Assembly: GCF_003438495.1 (NCBI RefSeq)
Contig: NZ_QSSH01000033.1
Location: forward strand, 1-21,378
Reading direction: 5' to 3'
DNA: 21,378 bases
Source: Collinsella sp. TF05-9AC
GTDB taxonomy: Bacteria; Actinomycetota; Coriobacteriia; Coriobacteriales; Coriobacteriaceae
The notes below the pieces were generated by a model. The model did not search any database, had not been told where the DNA came from, and saw nothing but the letters and a program-made list of their open reading frames with translations. This document shows positions 8,357 through 14,955 of the stretch, one piece after another. How positions within the stretch are numbered: position 1 is the stretch's first letter; every line of letters starts with the position of its first letter. A program made the position numbers and the translations under genes.

Positions 8357-9583
8357 ATGCTTAAGTCCCTTCCGAAGATCACGTTGCTGGGAGATGCGTG
8401 CTGTGGTTGCGGCGCCTGTGCCGCGAGGTGCCCGAAATCCTGCATCGGGATGATTACCGACGGCTGTGGCTTCCCCACGCCAATGGTCAATTTAGATGTC
8501 TGCATCGGCTGCGGGGGTTGCGATTCGGTGTGTCCCGCAATGGGGGAGCGCCCCAAGGATGGCGCGCAGTCCGTTCTCTGGGCGAAGTCGAGGGACAGGG
8601 GAGAGAGACTTGCCTCCTCTTCGGGTGGGGTCTTCGGGCTGCTCGCCCTTGACGTTCTTGCGGATGGCGGCGTCGTGTGCGGCGCCGCTTGGGATGAGGG
8701 CTGCAGACATGTGCGGCACGTGCTCGTTGAAGACGGGTCAGATCTCGATTCCGTCATGCGTTCCAAGTATGTGCAGAGCTCGGTCGGCCGCAAGGCCTAC
8801 GAGGGCGTGCGGGAGGCTCTGCGCGGTGGCAGGCGAGTGCTCTTCTCCGGCACCGCGTGCCAAGTTGCGGGCATGAGGTCCTACCTTGGGAAGCTCGCCG
8901 ACTCAGACGGTTTCCTCTCGGTGGATGTCATTTGCCACGGCGTCCCCTCGCCGCTCCTCTGGGAGAAGTGGGCAGCATATAAGGAGGTCGGTGTGGGCGC
9001 GGCGCTGCGCGCGGTGAACATGCGGAGTAAGGCAACCGGATGGCTGTCTTTCTCCGCATCATACGCGTATGCGCATGATGCGGAGAAAGATGTCGCGAGG
9101 GCTTCGTCCGCGGCGGCCGACAGCTGCATCTTCGTGGATGACTGGTACATGAAAGCGTTCCTTGCTAATGCTAGCTTAAGACCCTCGTGCTTTGCTTGTC
9201 GTGTCAAGCGCTCGTGCGGCTCAGACGTCACGTTGGGGGACTTCTGGGGGATCCAGTCGTCGCACCCTGAGGTCGACTACGAGGGCGGGGTTTCCGCGGT
9301 GCTGTGCAACACCTCAAAGGGCCTTGCTGCAATTGAGAGGCTTAAGTCTGGAATTGAGTGGGGCGAGTCTTCCCTCGAGAAGGTGTTGCCTGGCAATCCT
9401 AGCCTGGTTAGGCCCGTTGTGCCTTATGAGAGACGCGGCGAGTTCATGGCCGACCTCGAGTGCGGGAGAGGAATCGATGAGATGATGGCTGTGTATGGCT
9501 TTGAACCCTCCCTCGCCCAGCGCGTACGTAGCAAGCTCGGGGGAGTCAAACGAAGGTTAAAGAAATTGCTGGGGAAGGCTTAA
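8357..9583 (+). CDS. FrhB-like iron-sulfur protein (coenzyme F420 hydrogenase/dehydrogenase beta subunit family)
   Basis: 408 residues. The N-terminus holds two ferredoxin-like 4Fe-4S motifs: C15, C18, C21, C25 and C49, C52, C55, C59. The rest matches the FrhB N- and C-terminal domains through FSGTACQVAGMRSYL, ICHGVPSP and LGDFWGI, with further cysteines in SCFACRVKRSC. The family binds flavin and transfers electrons to or from F420 or related cofactors. Members inside polysaccharide clusters, often near pyruvyl transferases as here, have no settled substrate. A redox step on a sugar or on an attached group is an inference. The start is fixed by AGGAGG seven bases upstream. The stop overlaps the ATG of the next gene (TAATG), so the two are translationally coupled. 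Confidence 0.85.
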   Translation: MLKSLPKITLLGDACCGCGACAARCPKSCIGMITDGCGFPTPMVNLDVCIGCGGCDSVCPAMGERPKDGAQSVLWAKSRDRGERLASSSGGVFGLLALDVLADGGVVCGAAWDEGCRHVRHVLVEDGSDLDSVMRSKYVQSSVGRKAYEGVREALRGGRRVLFSGTACQVAGMRSYLGKLADSDGFLSVDVICHGVPSPLLWEKWAAYKEVGVGAALRAVNMRSKATGWLSFSASYAYAHDAEKDVARASSAAADSCIFVDDWYMKAFLANASLRPSCFACRVKRSCGSDVTLGDFWGIQSSHPEVDYEGGVSAVLCNTSKGLAAIERLKSGIEWGESSLEKVLPGNPSLVRPVVPYERRGEFMADLECGRGIDEMMAVYGFEPSLAQRVRSKLGGVKRRLKKLLGKA

Positions 9584-10521
9584 TGAACTGTGACAAAAAT
9601 ATGTCTGTTGGTGATGGAACTGTCATGGCTGAGGACAAAATCGTGTTTACTAGATGCAAGCATGCATATCTCGTCATGGCTCATAAGGATGACGAGACCC
9701 TCCGTACGCTTCTGAGGACCCTTGATGACCCCCGGAACGATATCTTCATCCACATGGATGCCAAGAATACCGGATGGGATGAAAACAGAGCGCTGGCTTC
9801 CATTGATAAGGCGGGATTCTTTTTCGTTCCCCGTATTAGCGTCACATGGGGAGGCTACTCGCAAATCGCCTGTGAGCTTGGCCTGCTCAACGCCGCTGTT
9901 GACAAGGGGCGTTACACCTACTATCACCTTTTGAGCGGGCAAGACCTTCCCATCAAGAGCCAGGATCGGATCCATTCTTTCTTCGATTCCTGCGGGGGCA
10001 AGGAGTTTGTTCGTTTCGAAAACCACAATAGGGACTATGGGAGTAGGATCGGCGGCCATGTAATCTGGAACGCCTTCGGGAAGAGCAAGACCCAAATTTT
10101 TTTGCGAAAGGTGGACAGTCTTTTGGCGAGGCTTCTGCAACTCTATAGGAAGCCTGCTGAAGGCCTTAAGCTGATGAAAGGCGACAACTGGTTCTCTATA
10201 ACTGATGAGCTCGCTCGATACATCGTAGAGAACGCTTCTCTGGTACGGTCAGTTTTCTGGGATTCTATGTGCGGTGACGAATTGTTTCTGCAGACCTTTG
10301 CCTGGAATACAGGCAAGCGGTTCGATTTCTATCGAATGCCCGGGGAGGACAATACGGACGGCATCATGCGCATGATTGATTGGGGCGAGGACGAGTCCCC
10401 GCGAGTGTTGTCTATGGATGATCTAGATTCGATTTCGGATTCAAAGATGATGTTCGCCAGAAAGTTCGACTTCGAGATCGATTCCGATATCGTTCGAGCG
10501 GTTGAACAGCTCGTCTGCTAA
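9583..10521 (+). CDS. GT14 core-2/I-branching type glycosyltransferase
   Basis: 312 residues of the PF02485 family, known from beta-1,6-N-acetylglucosaminyl and xylosyl transferases. Motifs: AYLVMAHKDD near residue 28, FIHMDAKN (55-62), SVTWGGYSQI, the hallmark YYHLLSGQDLP (113-123), KGDNWFSIT and the catalytic-region CGDELFLQT. The ATG at 9583 overlaps the preceding stop and follows a GGGGAAGG ribosome site. An in-frame ATG at 9601 is also possible. It would add a branch sugar to the surface polysaccharide. It is the last gene of the cluster, and its TAA overlaps the stop of the opposite-strand gene, leaving no room for a terminator between them. Confidence 0.85.
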   Translation: MNCDKNMSVGDGTVMAEDKIVFTRCKHAYLVMAHKDDETLRTLLRTLDDPRNDIFIHMDAKNTGWDENRALASIDKAGFFFVPRISVTWGGYSQIACELGLLNAAVDKGRYTYYHLLSGQDLPIKSQDRIHSFFDSCGGKEFVRFENHNRDYGSRIGGHVIWNAFGKSKTQIFLRKVDSLLARLLQLYRKPAEGLKLMKGDNWFSITDELARYIVENASLVRSVFWDSMCGDELFLQTFAWNTGKRFDFYRMPGEDNTDGIMRMIDWGEDESPRVLSMDDLDSISDSKMMFARKFDFEIDSDIVRAVEQLVC

Positions 10522-12440
10522 TCCTTCGTGCCTTCTCCGTGCCGGTCCGACAATGGGTTTCTGCCAGTTGCTGCCAGCCTCCAGCTTTGCGCTGCCGAGC
10601 CGTTCGACTCGTACAGCTGGACGTTGGCGCCGCTCGAGAAGTCGGCGCAATCCACGTCGAGCGCTAGCCCCGACGCCGCGCACATGATCTCGTAGGCGCC
10701 CGCGCACTCGTCGTAGGAGATCATGAACCGCTGGGCCCCCGAGCCGTTGGCCTCCCATAGCTGGGCGTTGGCGCCGTTGGACCTCGAGGCTTCTGAGATA
10801 TCGAGCATCGCCGTGCCCAGCCCTCTGTTGCAGATCATGTATTCGCCGTCGGGGACGCTCTGCACTGGCTTTACTTGAGCGGCTTGATATTTGGCAGTGC
10901 AGTCGTACTTTACTGTCAATGTGCTGTTCGGCAGAGTAGCGACATTGGAGGTTGCGGCCAGCACAACCTTGGCGCCTTGGACTTTCCACCTCCTCTGATT
11001 CATCGCATACGCAACAATCCCGTTCTGAATCCCCGAGATGCTGGGCGGAAACAACTGGTTGTCGGCGTCAATGGAAAAGCTCTCTTCCCTGGCATCTAGG
11101 TGCTGCTGAATGCGGTCGGCATACTTCTCGACCCATTCATCTGCCTTGCCGTTTCGCACAAAGTAATTGTTGGACAGGTCGGTTGAGCGGTAGGCGTAGC
11201 CGTCCTTTTGGTAGTTAGCCGTGTGGTCGGAGTGGGCGATTGTCATGAGCTCGTCGGTCAGGCCAAAGTACAGATGGCGCTGGTCTAGGTCTCCGTACCA
11301 GTTGTCGCTGGTGTCGTCCCAGGTTAGGTCCATCTGGCACCATTTGCCTTCGATCTTTACGGCGTTCCAGGTGTGGCCGTTTCCGGTGATGCGGCCGTTG
11401 GCGATGCCCGCGGCGTCAAGGAGCTTGGAGTAGATGCACTGGTAGCTCTCGCAGGTGCCCTGGTGGCGCGTGAGGCCACTTTCAGCCGAGCACCAGTTGA
11501 GGTTGTGGTCGTACTCCAGCTGGTCGAGCGTCCAGTCGTGGAGCCACAGGGCGCGGGCGTAGTCGGACCCGTCGGTATCGGCGCTGCATTTGTCGACTGC
11601 GGACTTCACGATGGCGCTGACCGCCGGATAGGCGTCGTCGTTCGCGCTCGCAAACACGTTTGAGCGCAGATAGTACACGCCGGCCGCCTTATCCATCAGG
11701 TAAAAGCGCAGGTAATAGGTGCCGCTAGCGGTCATTTCGAACTGGTAGTCGTGCGATGTGCATTCGCCGGTGTATTGCTGCCACTGGTTACGGCTGGGGT
11801 CGGCAACGCTTTCGCTGCTACCGTCGGGATCCATATACGTCGGTGCGTCCATGCGGAATTGGTACGCACCGCTTCCGCCCGTCGCAGTCACATGGAACGT
11901 GGTCTCCTGGCCGAGCCTCGGGTCGTTCCATTGGACGGTGAGCGTGATGTCGCCGCTTTGCGCGGTGGTGCTGTGCTGGTAGTTCGCGGCCGCGTTCGCC
12001 GGTTTGATTTCAAATGGGATCGCGCAGGTGCCGCTGTAGTTCTGGTCGTCGGCGGTCACAACGGCGGTCGCCTGACCGATGGCTACGTTGTTCTCGTAGG
12101 CGACAGTGTACTGGTCGCTCGGCACGGTCGACGACGTGACGGTGGGCATCACGGGATTGCCCGTGTAGCGAATGTCGGTGTCCTCGATACTGAACATGCT
12201 GGCGTCGATCGGCTGCGTTGCGTTGGCCGTTACATTGGTGCCGGAGGCGGCGCTGATTTGATCGTTTGCCCGGGCTTGGCCCGACGTGGTTTCGGCTGGG
12301 CTCTCGTTAGGTTTGCCGGCGCTTTGCGCGGCGGGTTCTGGCGCACTGGCGATTTCGGCAAGCGCGGGTGACGGGATAAAACCAACCGTCATTACGAGCG
12401 AGAGCGCGATGGAAAGGACGCAGGAGGCAGGCTTACGCAT
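10518..12440 (-). CDS. Secreted Ig-like/transglutaminase-like/ricin-lectin protein, possibly C-terminally truncated
   Basis: 640 residues from the ATG at 12440, which has AGGGG just upstream. A signal peptide (1-28: basic MRK, hydrophobic core, PALA cleavage site) exports it. Residues ~81-147 form an MBG-like repeat (RYTGNPVMP ... YSGTCAIPFEI). Residues ~160-265 look like a beta-sandwich. Residues ~290-400 are a transglutaminase/protease-like domain with the expected triad C330 (QGTCESYQ), H356 (GNGHTW) and D371 (QMDLTWDD). Residues ~530-622 hold two ricin-type beta-trefoil repeats (ANAQLWEANG, ANVQLYESNG). A complete trefoil has three repeats. Here the protein ends soon after the second with a polar tail unlike the family, suggesting loss of its 3' end. 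It is probably a cell-surface or secreted peptidase or cross-linking enzyme that binds glycans. The substrate is unknown. Confidence 0.85.
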   Translation of the reverse strand: MRKPASCVLSIALSLVMTVGFIPSPALAEIASAPEPAAQSAGKPNESPAETTSGQARANDQISAASGTNVTANATQPIDASMFSIEDTDIRYTGNPVMPTVTSSTVPSDQYTVAYENNVAIGQATAVVTADDQNYSGTCAIPFEIKPANAAANYQHSTTAQSGDITLTVQWNDPRLGQETTFHVTATGGSGAYQFRMDAPTYMDPDGSSESVADPSRNQWQQYTGECTSHDYQFEMTASGTYYLRFYLMDKAAGVYYLRSNVFASANDDAYPAVSAIVKSAVDKCSADTDGSDYARALWLHDWTLDQLEYDHNLNWCSAESGLTRHQGTCESYQCIYSKLLDAAGIANGRITGNGHTWNAVKIEGKWCQMDLTWDDTSDNWYGDLDQRHLYFGLTDELMTIAHSDHTANYQKDGYAYRSTDLSNNYFVRNGKADEWVEKYADRIQQHLDAREESFSIDADNQLFPPSISGIQNGIVAYAMNQRRWKVQGAKVVLAATSNVATLPNSTLTVKYDCTAKYQAAQVKPVQSVPDGEYMICNRGLGTAMLDISEASRSNGANAQLWEANGSGAQRFMISYDECAGAYEIMCAASGLALDVDCADFSSGANVQLYESNGSAAQSWRLAATGRNPLSDRHGEGTKD

Positions 12441-13017
12441 GACGGCCCCTTTTCTGTAATCGGAACAGGTACGATTCTGCAAGCGTACCGGCATTTCAAC
12501 GATTGCAGTATAAACGAAAAACCGCAGGTTGTAGACGAGTTTGGCGTGTTTCAAGGGCGCGGTAAGCATTTGCCGTTCCAAGCGATGTTGCGAACGCAGA
12601 CTGGTGATTGCTTGCTGGCTTGTGGTGGTGTTTGGGTTGCTAAGCGAGGGCTGCTTGTTGCGTGGGTTGGTTTTATTGGTGTGGGTTTGGACACTGTATG
12701 GAGATGACGATGGCTGGAGCGGGGTAGGGAGTTGTGGTGCGGATTGGGGATGCTGGGTGGCTGGCCGATTGCGTGCAACGGCCTAACGCGTTGTTTGCGG
12801 TGCACGGCCAATAGATCTCTGTAGGGGGCCTACCCAACGTAAGGCGTCTGAAGGCATTTCCCTGGAAGCTCGGGCTTCCTGGATATCTTGGCGATTAAGA
12901 TGCGCCCCATGCTCAGCCGGCATATAGAATGGACTGTGGACGTGACGATTGCCTGCTGCTGACATGTTGGTTAATCGACGATGATGGCAGCGACGGAGAT
13001 TGATTGGGGCAGTCGGC
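12441..13017. other. Gene-poor spacer with a strongly G+T-rich patch
   Basis: I see no convincing gene here. By my count bases 12601-12780 contain 138 G or T out of 180 (77%) on the + strand. Open frames in this patch translate to low-complexity sequence on either strand. A short hairpin (GGAAGC at 12864-12869, TCGG loop, GCTTCC at 12874-12879) has no T-tail and is not a clear terminator. The spacer separates the secreted-protein gene from the defence-type genes. Confidence 0.5.
12507..12512 (-). promoter_or_regulatory. Possible -10 element of the transglutaminase-like gene
   Basis: On the - strand TATACT differs from TATAAT at one base and lies about 70 bases before the start codon. No convincing -35 box is found 17 bases upstream, so this is a weak prediction. 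An inverted repeat (GGTACG at 12468-12473, CGTACC at 12484-12489) lies downstream of it, within the predicted leader. Confidence 0.35.
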
Positions 13018-13148
13018 ATGTTCGCGAGCGAAAAGGCGGCCCTGCTCGGCGATGTGCCGACTTTTATTGTAGCGAAGGCGTTGGTGACGCCGAGAGGCGG
13101 CAAGGCCGACAAAACTATTGCGAAGGCAAGGGATCAACATGGCATTTG
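13018..13148 (+). CDS. Possible 43-residue ORF or gene tail upstream of the DUF262 gene
   Basis: Starts at an ATG preceded by GGGG at 13006-13009 and ends 10 bases inside the next gene. The translation (FASEKAALLGDVPTFIVAKA, then LVTPRGGKADKTI) has a natural amino-acid balance and G/C-rich wobble, unlike the A+T-rich gene it runs into. I do not recognise the family. It could be a small protein translationally coupled to DUF262, or the 3' end of an older gene whose start is lost (the frame upstream is closed by a TGA at 12982). Confidence 0.35.
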
Positions 13149-13471
13149 AAGCACGTCAGAGTACGGTTGGAAAGCTGCTTAATGACTCAATCTATAGAAT
13201 CCCTCGCAATCAGCGCGCTTACGTGTGGGATGAGCATAACTGGAAAGATCTATTCGAAGACATCAAGCTTGTGACAGAGGAAGTTGCTACGTCGCATTTC
13301 ATCGGTTCGATAGTGCTGATGGAGGAAGAAGAAGAAGACAGCCTCGGGGTTTTTACAATAATTGATGGTCAACAAAGAGTTATTACCCTAACGCTCTTGC
13401 TGTCTAGCCTCATGTTCGCTTTCAAGAAAAGGAATATGATTAACCACGCTAATGGCACAAAAAATATCTAG
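13139..13471 (+). CDS. DUF262 N-terminal fragment (GmrS-like), ends at the frameshift
   Basis: 110 residues from the ATG at 13139, which has AAGGGA at 13128-13133 (5-base spacing). It holds the conserved start of DUF262: YRIPRNQRAYVW (residues 19-30), HFIGSIVL (53-60) and the nucleotide-related signature IIDGQQR (74-80). The fragment stops inside the helical part of the domain, so on its own it is probably unstable. If made, it would lack the nuclease domain. Confidence 0.55.
   Translation: MAFEARQSTVGKLLNDSIYRIPRNQRAYVWDEHNWKDLFEDIKLVTEEVATSHFIGSIVLMEEEEEDSLGVFTIIDGQQRVITLTLLLSSLMFAFKKRNMINHANGTKNI
13457..13471 (+). other. Frameshift site: six-A run / possible slippery heptamer
   Basis: In the upstream frame the bases read ACA AAA AAT ATC TAG. 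The heptamer A AAA AAT at 13459-13465 fits the X XXY YYZ form of -1 slippery sites. A -1 slip gives Thr-Lys-Lys-Tyr-Leu-Val and enters the downstream frame exactly. No clear downstream stem was identified. A chance single-base deletion in the A-run explains it equally well. Confidence 0.6.
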
Positions 13472-14787
13472 TGGCGATAGATACTAAGGATGTTGAGCAC
13501 GCGATCGTCGCTCCGGAGAATCATTTATCATTAACGAGGATCGTCGAAGGAGTAATTGCTATCTCTCCTGAAGATGCGGCTGCCATGTCTGCTGTGGCTT
13601 TCTCGAAGAGCAAACGCGCGTCCGGATCAAAAGACGAACTGATCGTTAAAGCCTTCCAATATTTCAGTGCAAGTTTCGCCAAGATGAAGGATGAGGAGTT
13701 GCTGGCCTTCAGGGATGCGGTCATTTCTGTCGCATATGTAAACATCAAATCATCGTCTGAGGAAGATTCGTACACAATATTCGAAATATTGAATGCGCGA
13801 GGTATCGAGCTTGAGGACCATGAGCTTCTGAAGAACTATATTATGCGCTATATCCATCCTATAGAAAAGCGCGATGATGCAAAACAGGTATGGTCGGAAA
13901 TTGAAGCAACAGTCGGCTCGAACATGAAAGCTTTTTTGCGTCACTACGCAATTCAAAAATATCGCCTAGGTCAAGGCGACAAGGATGGAGCATATAAGAA
14001 AATAAGGGATTTTACGGATCCAAAGAAGGCTGCTGATCTTCTCTATGATTTAAGGCTAAAAGCCGGATATTATGCAGAGATTGTCGAGCCAACCAGCGAT
14101 GACAGAAATGCGGAAATCTTGAGTTTCTTAAGAACACACAATGTCCGCGTCTTCAGGCCGCTTCTTATGAGTTTAATGCACGCTCGCGAAATAGAGCAGC
14201 TAACGAGCGAGCAGTATGATGATGCGATTGGATTTATTTACCGGTTCTATATTTGCTATAAGATAATCGGGGGAATGGAGTCGAACCACCTATCGGATTC
14301 GATCGTGAAACACTCATACGCAATCGAGTTGAACTGCACCCAGCAAGTGTTAGATGAGTGGAAAAAGAGTTTTAACGAAAAACTGCCTTCAGAAGAAACA
14401 TTTCGAATTAATCTCCTTTCGCTTGGATGGTCTCATTCGTGGCCGTTGTCTAGCGAAACAAAGTTGAAGGATCGCTGCAAGTTGGTCCTTGCCTTGCTCG
14501 AGGAGCTTAAGTCTGGTGTTAGGGTTTCTGAGGCATTCACAATAGAGCACATTCTTCCGGATTCGCAGGCTCAGGAAAACTCGATTATTGGGAACTTGCT
14601 CATGCTAGAAGAGCGACTTAACGCGAAATGTAAAGACAAATCGCTTAAGGAAAAGCTGCCCATATACGCTGAATCGCGTTATGCCACTACAAGAGCTTTT
14701 GCTAAACGCTATGCGAATGGTTGCTTTGACGTTAAGAAGCGCGTTGTTTTTATCGCGAAAGATTTGTTTGAAATGGTCATCCACTAG
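13471..14787 (+). CDS. DUF262 C-terminal part plus DUF1524 HNH-type nuclease domain fragment
   Basis: 438 residues if translation begins at the GTG at 13471, but this GTG has no ribosome site and lies mid-domain, so independent expression is doubtful. The first ~130 residues complete DUF262, including YTIFEILNARGIEL (101-114) and the helix after it. The C-terminal ~80 residues are DUF1524: FTIEHILPDS with the catalytic H360 and P363, then GNLLMLEERLN, and a KLPIYAESRY segment, matching the HxxP / GNL / LN pattern of this His-Me finger nuclease family. The nuclease motif residues look intact. Confidence 0.55.
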   Translation: MAIDTKDVEHAIVAPENHLSLTRIVEGVIAISPEDAAAMSAVAFSKSKRASGSKDELIVKAFQYFSASFAKMKDEELLAFRDAVISVAYVNIKSSSEEDSYTIFEILNARGIELEDHELLKNYIMRYIHPIEKRDDAKQVWSEIEATVGSNMKAFLRHYAIQKYRLGQGDKDGAYKKIRDFTDPKKAADLLYDLRLKAGYYAEIVEPTSDDRNAEILSFLRTHNVRVFRPLLMSLMHAREIEQLTSEQYDDAIGFIYRFYICYKIIGGMESNHLSDSIVKHSYAIELNCTQQVLDEWKKSFNEKLPSEETFRINLLSLGWSHSWPLSSETKLKDRCKLVLALLEELKSGVRVSEAFTIEHILPDSQAQENSIIGNLLMLEERLNAKCKDKSLKEKLPIYAESRYATTRAFAKRYANGCFDVKKRVVFIAKDLFEMVIH

Positions 14788-14788
14788 C

Positions 14789-14893
14789 TTGCACCGCGCG
14801 GCCGCGGCGCTTGAGCTCGTCAAGAAGTGCATCGACCCGGCGATAAGGCGGCAGGCCGAAGGGTTCGAATGGGATCCGAAAGCGCTGGAGTAG
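14789..14893 (+). pseudogene. C-terminal remnant of an unknown gene upstream of the KAP ATPase
   Basis: Directly after the DUF1524 stop, a different frame with G/C-rich wobble encodes about 34 residues (LHRAAAALELVKKCIDPAIR, then QAEGFEWDPKALE) before a TAG. It reads like the end of a real protein, but upstream in the same frame the translation is only the shadow of the DUF1524 gene. Its composition matches the KAP gene. It may be the tail of a former partner gene of that ATPase. The family is not recognised. Confidence 0.4.
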
Positions 14894-14955
14894 GCTCTCG
14901 CGTGGCCATAGGAAAGGTAAGGGTGGAAACCGATGGCGGACAAGGAGCGACCAAG

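Larger units (their letters stand above)
13139..14787 (+). pseudogene. GmrSD-like DUF262/DUF1524 nuclease gene, broken by a one-base frameshift
   Basis: Two adjacent frames together make one normal-length (~550 residue) protein. The upstream frame ends at the TAG at 13469. The downstream frame, read back through 13462, gives KKYLVAIDT, which continues GT from the upstream frame without gap or overlap. Adding a single A to the six-A run at 13459-13464 restores one ORF. By family knowledge DUF262 (GmrS-like) plus DUF1524 (GmrD-like HNH nuclease) proteins are type IV restriction enzymes that cut modified phage DNA and use NTP, and SspE-type relatives guard phosphorothioated hosts. The gene is visibly richer in A+T than its neighbours, a sign of transfer. 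It may be a dead gene, a sequencing error in the homopolymer, or a slippage-expressed gene. Confidence 0.85.

Noticed and set aside
11751..12371. 206-codon + strand frame opposite the secreted protein gene
   Set aside because: Antisense shadow. The - strand has a signal peptide and domain order that explain the region.
12541..12786. 81-codon + strand frame in the G+T-rich patch
   Set aside because: It is rich in Gly, Trp, Val, Leu and Cys purely because of base skew, and has no ribosome site.
12861..12882. Intrinsic terminator
   Set aside because: A six-pair hairpin exists but lacks a T-run and lies far from any gene end.
12783..13112. 109-codon - strand frame in the spacer
   Set aside because: Composition is uneven with no motif, and it overlaps a more protein-like + strand frame at 13018-13148.
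14850..14880. tRNA-like T-loop (GGTTCGAAT)
   Set aside because: The flanking bases do not form a five-pair T-stem and no anticodon or acceptor arms are present. The stretch fits a gene tail instead.
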